A program made the position numbers and the translations under genes. Below the pieces are notes generated by a model. The model was given only the letters and a program-made list of their open reading frames with translations. It had not been told where the DNA came from and did no database searches. 64,000 nt of DNA from an uncultured Collinsella sp. (GTDB lineage Bacteria; Actinomycetota; Coriobacteriia; Coriobacteriales; Coriobacteriaceae): contig CAUEQD010000003.1 of NCBI GenBank assembly GCA_959019945.1, forward strand, positions 1 to 64,000, read 5' to 3'. Of the stretch, positions 8,091 through 17,033 are shown one piece after another; position 1 is the stretch's first letter, and each line of letters starts with the position of its first letter.

Positions 8091-10961
8091 TCACGCTCCC
8101 TGTGCGGCAAGCGCCGCGGTCAGGACGATGCCGGCAATCTTGGCGGCCTTGACGTCATGCTTGTCGTAATCCTCTAAGGCCACCGAGATGGCGACTGTGG
8201 GTGAATCGTAAGGTGCAAAGCCAACGAACGTCGAGTTGACGTTGGTGCCGCCAGTCTCGGGCGAGCCGGTCTTGCCGGCGACCTTGACGCCGGGGATTTG
8301 GGCATCGGTGCCGGTGCCGGACTGGACGACGGCAAGCATGGCCTGCTTGACCTGGTCGGCCGTGGCGGAGCTGACGGCCTGACCAAGCGAGCGGGACTGC
8401 GTGGTCTTGACCACGGTTCCGTCCGGGGCGAGTACCTGGGCTACAAAGTACGGGTCCATGACCACGCCGCTGTTAGCGATGGCGGCGGCAATCACGGCGT
8501 TTTGCATGACGGTGGTCTGCGGGCCGGGCGTGTGGTCCATGCCGACAGGCTGGCCGGCGCCGGCCCAGGCGGTCTCCCACTCGGTCATGAGTGACGGGTC
8601 GGCCATGATGGAGGCCGCGGAGGTCAGGTCTTGGCCGAGCTTTTGGCCGTAGCCAAAGGCGTTGGCAAACTGTACGAGCGTGTTTGCGCCAACTTCGTTT
8701 GCCACCTGGCCAAAGACGACGTTGGAGGACACGGCAAAGGCCTGCTGCAGGCTGATGGTGCCGTAGCTCTCGTTGGCATAGTTGGTGACCGGTGCGTTGC
8801 CGATATCCATGGAGCCGGGCGCCTGGTAGGTGCTAGTCAGGCTGGCGGTACCGGTCTCGAGTGCCGCGGAAAGCGTAACGACCTTAAACGTGGAGCCCGG
8901 CGTGTACAGCGCGTCCATGGCGCGATTGTACATGGAGCCGTCCTCGCCGCCGCCCGTCTGCAGCAGGGCATCGATGTTGGTGTTGTCGTAGGTGGGCGAG
9001 CTGGCACATGCGAGCACCGCGCCGGTACGCGGGTCGATGACCACTACAGCGCCCTTAAAGCCCTTGAGCGCCTGCTCAGCAGCCGTCTGGATGCGCGAGT
9101 CGATGGTGAGCTTGGCGGTGTTGCCCGGCTGGGTCTGGCCCGCGAGCGACGCGATGGCGTTGTTCCAGCTAGAGTAGTCCTTAGAACCGGTGAGAGTGTC
9201 GTTCATGACGCTCTCGATGGCGGTGGTGCCATACTGCTGGCTCACGTAGCCAACCACGTGCGCTGCCAGGTTACCGTTGGGGTAGGAGCGTACGTAGGTG
9301 CCGTCCTCCTGCTGCAGCGACTCGGCCAGCGTCACGCCGTCGGACGTGATGATGGAGCCGCGCTGGATGTACTTGGAGCGGGCGATGGTGTGGTTGTTGG
9401 TCGGCATGTCCTGATAGTCCTTGGCCTTAATGACCTGGACATAGGTGAGGTTGCCGATAAGGATGGCGAACAGCGCCGTAAAGGCGAGCACCGCACGGGT
9501 TAGACGGTTGGCGAGCGCCACGCGACCGAGCACACCGGATTCAGGCGTATCGAGCAGGCGACGGCACATGCGCGAGCCGACGGAATGGCTGCCGCTGCCG
9601 TAGGAAGACGAGGTGGCAAAGCGCGAGCCCGTCGGGGCGGCGGCAGATGCGACCTGATCATCGGTGATGGCGGCCATGGTGCCGGTGCCGGTAAGCTCGG
9701 CCTCGCGTCCGGTCGCCTCGTCACCGGCACGTAGCAGGAGTGCGACGATGATAAAGCTTGCCAGCAGCGAGGAGCCGCCCTGGCTCATAAAGGGCAGGGT
9801 GACGCCGGTCAGCGGGATCAGGCGGGTTACGCCGCCAACGATCAAGAAGGCCTGGAAGCTGATGGCTGCCGTAAGACCGGTGGCGCTAAAGGCGGCAAGG
9901 TCGGACTTTGCGCGGGCAGCTGTGGTCAGGCCACGCACGGCAAAGAGCATAAACAGGATGAGCACGGCGCCGCCGCCCAAAAGGCCCATCTCCTCGCCGA
10001 TAGCCGAGAAGATAAAGTCGGACTCGACGACAGGGATGTTGTTGGCCATGCCGTTGCCGATGCCAACACCGACCAGACCGCCATCGGCAAGCGAGAAGAG
10101 CGACTGGACGATCTGGTAGCCCTGACCCTGGGCGTCCTTAAACGGATCGACCCAAACCTGGAAACGCACCTGAACGTGCGACAGGAACTTGTAGGCGCCC
10201 ACGGCTCCAACGGCTAAGAGCGCAAGGCCGATAACGACATACGAAAAGCGCCCCGTGGCAACGTAGAGCATCAGCAAGAAGATGGTGTAGAACAGCACGG
10301 CCGAACCCAGGTCGCGTTCGAAGACGACGACGAGCAGGCACACACCCCACACGGCAAACAACGGCAGTAGCAGTCGCAGGCGAGGGATCTTAAAGCCCAA
10401 GATCTTGCGGTTGGAGATGGAGAGCAGCTCGCGGTTCTCGGCCAGGTACCCGGCCAGGAACAGCACGATAAAGACCTTGGCGAACTCGCCGGGCTGGATG
10501 GTAAAGCCCGCGATGCGAATCCACAGCTTGGAGCCCGAGATCGTGGTGCCGATAAAGATAGGCAGCATCAGCAGGATGATGCCGATGATGCCAAAGGTGT
10601 ACTTGTAGCGCATGACCACGTCGAGGTTTTTGACTAGTGCAAGCGTTCCCACCATGAGCGCCACCGAGACAAACAGGATGATGAGCTGTGAGATGGCGAG
10701 AGCGGGGGCGAGACGCGTCACGAGCGTGATGCCGATGCCCGAAAGTATAAATACGATGGGCAGGATGGCGGGGTCGGCACCGGGCGCCAAGATGCGCACG
10801 GCAATGTGGGCCGCGGCAAAGGCGGCAAAGAGGCCGATCGGTACGGCGAGCGTCTCAAAGGAGATAGCGGCGCCCGCAGTGAGCACGTACATCGCATACA
10901 GCAGGATGACGGGGAACGCCGAGGCGATGAGCAAGAGCAGCTCGGTGTTGCGGCGACTCAT
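8091..10961 (-). CDS. FtsW/RodA-PBP fusion: peptidoglycan glycosyltransferase plus transpeptidase
   Basis: A 956-residue protein joining two enzymes that are usually separate. About residues 5-415 form a multi-helix SEDS protein (FtsW/RodA) with the conserved FERDLGSA aspartate near 217 and a PFMSQGGSS motif. After a Ser/Gly-rich linker a new helix (about 486-505) leads into a class B penicillin-binding transpeptidase. That part has active-site Ser690-xx-Lys693 (STFK), SSN at 745-747 and Lys897-Thr-Gly. It should polymerise and cross-link peptidoglycan from one chain. GGGAG eight bases ahead selects the ATG at 10961 over the GTG at 10970. It lies between the phosphatase and pknB, where mycobacteria carry separate rodA and pbpA. 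Confidence 0.93.
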   Translation of the reverse strand: MSRRNTELLLLIASAFPVILLYAMYVLTAGAAISFETLAVPIGLFAAFAAAHIAVRILAPGADPAILPIVFILSGIGITLVTRLAPALAISQLIILFVSVALMVGTLALVKNLDVVMRYKYTFGIIGIILLMLPIFIGTTISGSKLWIRIAGFTIQPGEFAKVFIVLFLAGYLAENRELLSISNRKILGFKIPRLRLLLPLFAVWGVCLLVVVFERDLGSAVLFYTIFLLMLYVATGRFSYVVIGLALLAVGAVGAYKFLSHVQVRFQVWVDPFKDAQGQGYQIVQSLFSLADGGLVGVGIGNGMANNIPVVESDFIFSAIGEEMGLLGGGAVLILFMLFAVRGLTTAARAKSDLAAFSATGLTAAISFQAFLIVGGVTRLIPLTGVTLPFMSQGGSSLLASFIIVALLLRAGDEATGREAELTGTGTMAAITDDQVASAAAPTGSRFATSSSYGSGSHSVGSRMCRRLLDTPESGVLGRVALANRLTRAVLAFTALFAILIGNLTYVQVIKAKDYQDMPTNNHTIARSKYIQRGSIITSDGVTLAESLQQEDGTYVRSYPNGNLAAHVVGYVSQQYGTTAIESVMNDTLTGSKDYSSWNNAIASLAGQTQPGNTAKLTIDSRIQTAAEQALKGFKGAVVVIDPRTGAVLACASSPTYDNTNIDALLQTGGGEDGSMYNRAMDALYTPGSTFKVVTLSAALETGTASLTSTYQAPGSMDIGNAPVTNYANESYGTISLQQAFAVSSNVVFGQVANEVGANTLVQFANAFGYGQKLGQDLTSAASIMADPSLMTEWETAWAGAGQPVGMDHTPGPQTTVMQNAVIAAAIANSGVVMDPYFVAQVLAPDGTVVKTTQSRSLGQAVSSATADQVKQAMLAVVQSGTGTDAQIPGVKVAGKTGSPETGGTNVNSTFVGFAPYDSPTVAISVALEDYDKHDVKAAKIAGIVLTAALAAQGA

Positions 10962-10977
10962 AAGCGGCACTCCCTTT

Positions 10978-12777
10978 CTAGTTCTTATCGGAGGCTTCGG
11001 CCTCGGCGGACTGTTCGGCGGTTTTCTCGGAATCTGATTCGGAGGTCGATCCCTGATTGGTGTTGTCGCGAATCGTTTGCGCGTCGATCACCTGGCGGGT
11101 CTGCTCCTCGTCGATCTGGTGGCGGTACTTGGATATCGTGTCCTGCGCATCGTCGACACTTGTTTGCGGAATGCCCGCCTTGAGGCGGTTTTGCGTGTCT
11201 TCGGGCAGGTCGGACAGCTTAATGCTGGTTTCGCTCTCGAGCCAGTGGAGCTTGAGTCCGAGCGGCTTGCCGGGCAGGCCGCGCCAGACGGCGACATTGC
11301 CCTGGTAGGTACCCAGGTAGTATGAGCCGGTGACACCCGTGTAGGCCCAGATGCCAGCTGCCAGCACAAAGACGAGGGCCAGGATGGCGGCGATAGTAAT
11401 GTTGCGGCGACGCACGCGTTGCGCCTCGCGCATAACGCCATCGTCAACCAGGTCAACGACTACTACGGTCACGTTGTCGTGGCCGCCGGCGGCAAGCGCC
11501 GCGTCCACTAGGTTGTCGACGCAGATTTGCGCGGTTGAGGACTGCGTGGCGATGTTCTCGATATCGCTATCGGGAATCATGCTCGAGAGGCCGTCGGAGC
11601 ACAGGATCAGACGGTCGCCTTCCTCGATATGCAGAGTGAAGTGGTCGGCATACATGGCGGGGTCCGAGCCCAGTGCGCGGGTGATGACCGAACGGTTGGG
11701 GTGGACGCGAGCCTCGTCTGCCGTGATCTCGCCGGCGTCCACGAGCTCCTCCACGTAGGAGTGGTCGCGGGTCACGCGGATGAGCGTGCCCTCGTGGAGC
11801 AGATAGGCGCGAGAGTCGCCCACGTGGGCGATGGCGAGCGTGTCGTTTTCGATGTAGGCGCAGGTGGCTGTGCAGCCCATGCCGGGCTTGCCCAGGCCGT
11901 TCAGGGCCGCCTCGATTACGGCGGCGTTGGCTGCCTCGACGGCTGCGGCCAGGCGTGCTGCGTCGGCGGACTGTGGGGCCGTCTTGGCAATAGTCTCGAC
12001 GGCGATGGAAGAGGCTACCTCGCCGGCAGCGTGACCACCCATGCCGTCGCATACGCAAAAGAGCGGCGACTGCACCAGGTAGGAATCCTCATTGTGCGGG
12101 CGCACGCAGCCAACGTCGGAGCGGGCGCCCCACATAAGTTGCGTGGTGGTGCCGGCATCATAGGTCGAGTCGGTCTCGATGCGCTCCTCGGTCAGGGGCT
12201 CAAAGCTCATGGTCGAGCCGGGGTCCTTGAGCTTGGCTTCTACGGCGGCAACGTCGATTTCTGCCGTGTCACCGGGAGAGACGGTGTCGGTCTCGGCGTT
12301 TGATTCGGAATCACCGGTGTCCGGGGAGTCGGGCTCCTCGGAAACGCGGGCGGTCGACTCGTCGTCTTGCGGGCTGACGTCTATAGGCTCGGGCGCCGGC
12401 GTAGACGCGGGCGTAACCTCGGATGCCGGGGCTATGGGAAACGCCGGCGCGGCGGGCTCGGGTGCTGCAAACACCGCAGCGCTCTCGTTGATTGCCGCGG
12501 CGACGGGCTCTGCAAAGTGAGCCGGCGCCGGGGTTGCTTCGGGCGCTGTGGGCTGTTCCGCAACATGTGCGCCGATGGGCGCCGCTGCGGCATCCTCTTC
12601 GTCCTCGTTATCGGCTAGATCCGAAATATCATGCGTTACATGCGAAAGAGGCAGGGAGAACACGGTGTCCTCGGGCTCCACGGGTGCGGAGCCCGCCGGA
12701 GCGGCGTGGGCCGGCGCAGCTGTGGCGGCGGCCGGTGCCTCGGTCATAGTTGCGGACTTGTTCTCCTCGTCGATCAT
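10978..12777 (-). CDS. pstP: Membrane PP2C-type Ser/Thr phosphatase (PstP-like)
   Basis: A 599-residue protein. Residues about 1-205 are an acidic, Ala/Pro/Glu-rich region. The PP2C domain (about 210-450) has NEDSYL, CDGMGGHAAGE, LCSDGLSSM and GGHDNVTVV, which carry the metal-binding aspartates. A membrane helix follows (about 460-482), then an outer tail ending in acidic and serine residues. In actinobacteria PstP reverses PknA/PknB phosphorylation. The ATG overlaps the stop of the upstream FHA gene by 4 bp and the stop lies 16 bp before the SEDS-PBP start, so all are one transcript. The long N-terminal extension is unusual for PstP. Confidence 0.93.
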   Translation of the reverse strand: MIDEENKSATMTEAPAAATAAPAHAAPAGSAPVEPEDTVFSLPLSHVTHDISDLADNEDEEDAAAAPIGAHVAEQPTAPEATPAPAHFAEPVAAAINESAAVFAAPEPAAPAFPIAPASEVTPASTPAPEPIDVSPQDDESTARVSEEPDSPDTGDSESNAETDTVSPGDTAEIDVAAVEAKLKDPGSTMSFEPLTEERIETDSTYDAGTTTQLMWGARSDVGCVRPHNEDSYLVQSPLFCVCDGMGGHAAGEVASSIAVETIAKTAPQSADAARLAAAVEAANAAVIEAALNGLGKPGMGCTATCAYIENDTLAIAHVGDSRAYLLHEGTLIRVTRDHSYVEELVDAGEITADEARVHPNRSVITRALGSDPAMYADHFTLHIEEGDRLILCSDGLSSMIPDSDIENIATQSSTAQICVDNLVDAALAAGGHDNVTVVVVDLVDDGVMREAQRVRRRNITIAAILALVFVLAAGIWAYTGVTGSYYLGTYQGNVAVWRGLPGKPLGLKLHWLESETSIKLSDLPEDTQNRLKAGIPQTSVDDAQDTISKYRHQIDEEQTRQVIDAQTIRDNTNQGSTSESDSEKTAEQSAEAEASDKN

Positions 12778-13190
12778 CGACGGTTCACCTTCATGACCAC
12801 GTCGCCAATCTGGACTTCGTCGCCCTCACGCAGCGTCGCGGGCTCCACGAGTTGGCGGCCGTTGACGAGCGTGCCGTTAAGTGAGTTGAGGTCCTCGATG
12901 ATGAGCGCCGGGCCCTGCAGCGAAAAGCGCGCGTGCGAGGCTGAAACGAACGGTTCGTTGATGCAGATGTCCGAAGATGGCGAGCGACCGACGATGACGG
13001 GGCCGAGCATGTCTACGTGGATGCCGCGGATACCGCGCGGACCCTTGTCCACATCGATCGTCCAGATAGCCGAGTCGCGGCGCTGTCCACGCACAAGTCC
13101 CACGCCGGTCTTCATGACGGCGAACAGAAAGATATAGAGCAGGGCGACCAGGACGATGCGGCCTGCAAAAAGGACGATATCGATGTTCAT
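12774..13190 (-). CDS. fhaB: Membrane-anchored FHA protein (FhaB-like)
   Basis: A 138-residue protein with one N-terminal membrane helix (about 5-25) and a C-terminal FHA domain (about 60-135). The phosphothreonine-binding motifs are GRSPSSD, SxxHARF and NSLNGTLVNG. FhaB/FipA proteins are phosphorylated by Pkn kinases and help recruit the divisome and peptidoglycan synthases. It starts 6 bp after fhaA and overlaps the phosphatase gene, fitting the actinobacterial fhaA-fhaB-pstP order. Confidence 0.9.
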   Translation of the reverse strand: MNIDIVLFAGRIVLVALLYIFLFAVMKTGVGLVRGQRRDSAIWTIDVDKGPRGIRGIHVDMLGPVIVGRSPSSDICINEPFVSASHARFSLQGPALIIEDLNSLNGTLVNGRQLVEPATLREGDEVQIGDVVMKVNRR

Positions 13191-13196
13191 AAGCGA

Positions 13197-14207
13197 CTAT
13201 CCCCTAAATTCAAAGGTACTCAGGCCAAACGTCAGCAGATCGCCGTTGCGCAGCGGGCAGCGCGTAATGCGGCGGTTGTTGACGAGCGTGCCGTTGGTGG
13301 AATTGAGATCCTCGATCGACCAATCCGAGCCCGTAAAGGTGAGCTGGGCGTGGCGGCGCGACACGTTGGGGTCGCGCAGGGCAATGTCGGAAACTGAGCG
13401 CTCGCGACCGATGGTCACCTGTGCGGAGGTGATGCTATGGCTCTCGCCGCTCACGACGTCGACGAGCTGGGCGAGCGGACGCTGCGGGGCGCGAGTGCTC
13501 GCCATGTTGGAGGCGATGCCGGCTGCGGCGCCTAGGCCCACGGCGGCACCGGTCGCGGCGGCTCCGCCCATGCCGGCAAGCGCGTCACGCGAGACGGTCT
13601 GCGGCACCGGGATGGGAGCGGCGGGGTCGGGGATGCTAGGCGCGAAGGGGTCTGCCACGGCAAGCGGGTCGGGAGCGGCGGCGCGAGGCGTCGGCTGCTG
13701 CTGGGGCATGGCGGCGGGACGCTGCTGCTGCGGGGCAGCAAACTGCTGCTGGCCGGCGCGCGGGGCGCTGGCGGCACGGCTTGCCGCGGAGTTGTTCTGG
13801 CCCAGGCCGTTTTGATAGGCGCGCTCTTCTTCGTACAGGCGGCCGAGCGTGGGGGCATCGACGTTCTCGGCAAAGACCGAGAACTTGCCGGCGCGCAGCT
13901 GCGGATCGATCATAAAGCGCACGAGGGGCTCGCCGACAAAGACATAGCGGCGCTTTTCGGCCTGCGCCTTCACAAACTCGCGGACCTCGCGCGAAAGCTC
14001 GGGGTAGAACGGGGCGAGCATGGGATCGTCGTCGGCGGCGATAAGGATGGTATAGAGTGCCGGCGCCGTGTTGACGCCGTTGATCGCCAGAGTCTGATCC
14101 TCCATGTCGCGAGCGGCCTGCTTGGCAAGCTTCTTAAAGGAGAACGGGGCACGGGTGGCACCGAAGATGCCGGCCACGTGGTCCTCGAAGATGTTCAGGA
14201 AGTTCAC
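13197..14207 (-). CDS. fhaA: FhaA-like FHA protein with DUF3662 domain
   Basis: A 336-residue cytoplasmic protein. Residues about 1-125 match the FhaA N-terminal (DUF3662) fold, beginning MNFLNIFEDHVAGIF. A Gln/Pro/Ala-rich linker follows (about 130-240), then a C-terminal FHA domain (about 245-336) with GRERSVSD, SRRHAQL and NSTNGTLVNNRR. In mycobacteria FhaA binds phosphorylated cell-wall proteins such as the MviN pseudokinase domain. Its ATG overlaps the stop of the upstream kinase by 4 bp, so translation is coupled. Confidence 0.92.
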   Translation of the reverse strand: MNFLNIFEDHVAGIFGATRAPFSFKKLAKQAARDMEDQTLAINGVNTAPALYTILIAADDDPMLAPFYPELSREVREFVKAQAEKRRYVFVGEPLVRFMIDPQLRAGKFSVFAENVDAPTLGRLYEEERAYQNGLGQNNSAASRAASAPRAGQQQFAAPQQQRPAAMPQQQPTPRAAAPDPLAVADPFAPSIPDPAAPIPVPQTVSRDALAGMGGAAATGAAVGLGAAAGIASNMASTRAPQRPLAQLVDVVSGESHSITSAQVTIGRERSVSDIALRDPNVSRRHAQLTFTGSDWSIEDLNSTNGTLVNNRRITRCPLRNGDLLTFGLSTFEFRG

Positions 14208-16057
14208 GAAAGATCACTCTCCGTATAGGTTCTTTGGTATCCGAGCAAATATAGGCATATCCCAACGATTATAGAGGATAGGATTCCCGCAACCGCCGCC
14301 TTGGCGATGACCGCGGCTGCAAGGCTGGCAATTTCCATATGGTGTGCAAGACAGGACGCCGCTGCGCAGCCGATGCCGGTGACAGCGATGGCGGCGATTG
14401 CGGCAAGGTTTGAGCCCTGATTGGCACGCTTGGCATGGGCATTGAGCAGCGCGGATGACGCTGCGGCAGTTGCCGCGGCCAGCCCAAAGGCAGCCCAAAG
14501 GAGCGGGTCTCCCAGCGCTGCGGCAACGTTACCGAGCCCCAGCACGCCTCCGGCTGAAAGCGCGACTGTCGCCAGGCGGGCAAAAAGCGCGCCCATGCCC
14601 GTTGCCGCGGCGGCGCTTGCCGGGCCGAGCCAAAATGACGCGACGCCGGCGGCGACCCCAGCTGCCAGGAAGGTATTGCCGGTCAGACAGCCAAGCGCAA
14701 GTGCACAGGTGAGTGCGGCGCTCGCGGCAGCCTCGGTGCGACCCCAGGCGATCCACCAACCGGACATGGCGGCGGCAAAGATCACCGCGACGGGCAACAT
14801 CGACAGGATGCTCTGCGCCTGCATGGTGGCGTTGGCCATGAGCACCAAAAAGCCCACAGCCGAGATGGCCGAGCCAATCTGGGGGGCCAGGCCAGCCGCC
14901 GCTCCGATTGCGATAGCCGCAATGACCAGGCCGGGAAGCGCCGCGACCCCGGCCGTTTGCATCAGCAAAAAGCTAAAGGTGCCGCACGTTAGCGCCGAGA
15001 TAGCGCGCATGGTGTAGTCGCGCGCATGGCTCCAGCGCGTGCCCGCCCAGCCAAGTGCGGGGTCGACCTCGATGGCGTCGTCCTCGTAGTGCGACGGCTC
15101 GATACCGTCGAGCTCCTGCTCGTCATCCGAAAGCTCGCCAACCATTTGCTCCAGGCTGCGACGGCCTTCGCGCACGCTGCCCAGACCGGCAAGGAGCTGG
15201 TCGCAAAATGCCTCGATGCTGTTGGGGCGGTCCTGCGGCATGGGGGAGAGCGCGCTCATGAGCGCGCTCTCGGCTCCCGGGGGAAAGTGTGGTATCAGCT
15301 CGCTGGGATAGGTGGCGCCGCCGATGATGCGGTCGAGCGAGTCGGCGGGCGTGGCCGCCATAAAGGGAGCGCTGCCGCACAGGCCCTCGTAGATCACACA
15401 GGCGAGGGCAAAGACATCGGCGCGCTCGTCGACCGTGCCGGTCTCGATATCGAGCTGCTCGGGCGGCATGTAGCCGATGGTGCCGCCGCGCGAGCCGCCA
15501 AAGCCACCGGCGGACGACAGCCGCGCCATGCCAAAGTCGGTGAGCTTTACATTGCCCGAGTGGTCGATGAGCACGTTGGCGGGCTTAATGTCCAGGTGGA
15601 GTACGCCATTACTATGGGCGAAGGTGAGCGCCTGGCCCAGGGCATCGGCAATGGCCGCGGCCTCGTCAAAGGTAAGTGAGTGGCCGTCCACGCGGTGCAA
15701 AAACTCGGCCAGCGACATGCCATCGACATATTCCATAACCAGGTAGGCATAGGCTGTGTCGTGCGTAAAGTCGATGACCTGCACGATATTGGGATGTTGA
15801 AGCATGGCGGCGGTGTGCGCCTCGCGCAGGACATCCATGATGTCGCTGGCGGGCATGCCGGCACCGTTGATAAGGGGGATGCGCTTAATGGCGACGCGGC
15901 GGCGCAGGTGCGTGTCGCGGCAGATCTCGATGGAGCCAAAACCGCCGGTCGCAAGTGTCTCGAGCGGCTGGTACCGCTTGAGCAGCTCGCGAGAGCTGGT
16001 GCCCTCCAAAGGAACGTCCGGCGAGAACCGGGCGGTATGTTGCGGGAAAAGCGGCAT
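14204..16057 (-). CDS. Ser/Thr protein kinase with polytopic membrane tail
   Basis: A 617-residue protein. The kinase domain (about 25-290) has TGGFGS, Lys58, HLD at 154-156 followed by IKPAN, DFG at 174 and a PPE motif. The catalytic loop has Leu instead of Arg in HRD, so it may not need activation-loop phosphorylation (inference). From about 350 onward are eight or more hydrophobic helices in place of PASTA repeats. GAGGG selects the ATG at 16057. It is the first gene of the operon, in the PknA role beside PknB. What the helix bundle senses is unknown. Confidence 0.9.
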   Translation of the reverse strand: MPLFPQHTARFSPDVPLEGTSSRELLKRYQPLETLATGGFGSIEICRDTHLRRRVAIKRIPLINGAGMPASDIMDVLREAHTAAMLQHPNIVQVIDFTHDTAYAYLVMEYVDGMSLAEFLHRVDGHSLTFDEAAAIADALGQALTFAHSNGVLHLDIKPANVLIDHSGNVKLTDFGMARLSSAGGFGGSRGGTIGYMPPEQLDIETGTVDERADVFALACVIYEGLCGSAPFMAATPADSLDRIIGGATYPSELIPHFPPGAESALMSALSPMPQDRPNSIEAFCDQLLAGLGSVREGRRSLEQMVGELSDDEQELDGIEPSHYEDDAIEVDPALGWAGTRWSHARDYTMRAISALTCGTFSFLLMQTAGVAALPGLVIAAIAIGAAAGLAPQIGSAISAVGFLVLMANATMQAQSILSMLPVAVIFAAAMSGWWIAWGRTEAAASAALTCALALGCLTGNTFLAAGVAAGVASFWLGPASAAAATGMGALFARLATVALSAGGVLGLGNVAAALGDPLLWAAFGLAAATAAASSALLNAHAKRANQGSNLAAIAAIAVTGIGCAAASCLAHHMEIASLAAAVIAKAAVAGILSSIIVGICLYLLGYQRTYTESDLS

Positions 16058-16201
16058 GGCCAACCCTCGTGCGTTTAAAGTTCGTTTGCGAGCGGCGGGC
16101 GCGGGGCCGAGCCATTCGCGGTGGCATAGATGCTGCTAGTGTAGCACGCTCGGGCGGATGGCGAGGATAACGGGATGCGAGGCTGCCTGTCTGTCTTGGC
16201 C

Positions 16202-16918
16202 TTAGCGCTTCTTCTTGTTCTTCTTCTGCTTGCGCTGCTTGCCCTTGGTCTCCTGGGGCTTGTCGCCCTGCTTGGCCTCGGCGGCGGCCTTTTCTGCCTT
16301 CATCTTCTTGCGTTTGGTCTCGATGCGGAGTTTTTTGTTGATGCGCGCCTTAAGGAAGGTGCCAAACTGCTCGGCATCGCCGCGAATAAAGGTTTCCTTA
16401 GGGATCGTCACGCCCTGGTCGGCGAACATGGCCACAAAGATGCGCTCGCCGTCGAGCACGTGGTCGAGCTTCTCAAACGGGAAAAACTGCGACTTGCCGC
16501 TCTTGCCCCAAACCATCAGGCCGTCCTCGTTGGCGGCGACGCGGCGATAGCGGCCACCCATGGACTCGTCGGCCTCGACGGCGTCGATAAAGTCGCGGGC
16601 GAGGGTGTGGTGCAGGTTTTTGCTCCACCAGGCCAAAAAGGCGCCGAACACGATCAACACGACGCCAAACTTGATCCAGTTGCCGCCGGCCACCAGCATG
16701 CCGATGCCGATGAGCGCGGCAATTGCCGCGGCGACATACAGCGAGCCGCGACGCCTGGGCGAGGCGACCAGGCGGGCGAAGTCGGTGACCAGGTCGTTTT
16801 CGTACTGGTACTCGTTGAGGTACAGGATGCCGTCATCGGCTGCGGCCTGCTCCTCGAGCGCGACCTCGACCTGGTCGGCTGCTTCGGAGGGAACGAGGTT
16901 GCTCTCTGCGTCTGCCAT
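16202..16918 (-). CDS. YcxB-like membrane protein
   Basis: A 238-residue protein with an acidic N-terminus, a membrane hairpin (about 60-100), a soluble YcxB-like domain (about 110-205) and a Lys/Arg-rich, probably disordered tail. The soluble part contains the strand patterns SQFFPFEKLDHVL and IPKETF typical of YcxB proteins. The function of the family is unknown. It is divergent from dnaX and separated from the kinase operon by about 140 bp, so it is probably its own transcript. Confidence 0.7.
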   Translation of the reverse strand: MADAESNLVPSEAADQVEVALEEQAAADDGILYLNEYQYENDLVTDFARLVASPRRRGSLYVAAAIAALIGIGMLVAGGNWIKFGVVLIVFGAFLAWWSKNLHHTLARDFIDAVEADESMGGRYRRVAANEDGLMVWGKSGKSQFFPFEKLDHVLDGERIFVAMFADQGVTIPKETFIRGDAEQFGTFLKARINKKLRIETKRKKMKAEKAAAEAKQGDKPQETKGKQRKQKKNKKKR

Positions 16919-17033
16919 GCTCTTTGGACTCCTATCGCGGCGGGCTCGCCGTACGGGTTATTATGAATGCAGTATGCCGTGCGACCGCATGGCCGTCGCG
17001 GCAACAAGACTCAGTATACCCGGGGGAGCACCC

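Noticed and set aside
16920..17033. Possible SRP RNA upstream of dnaX
   Set aside because: This is a common place for the gene in some bacteria, but the conserved GGAAGGAAGCA-type tetraloop region is absent.
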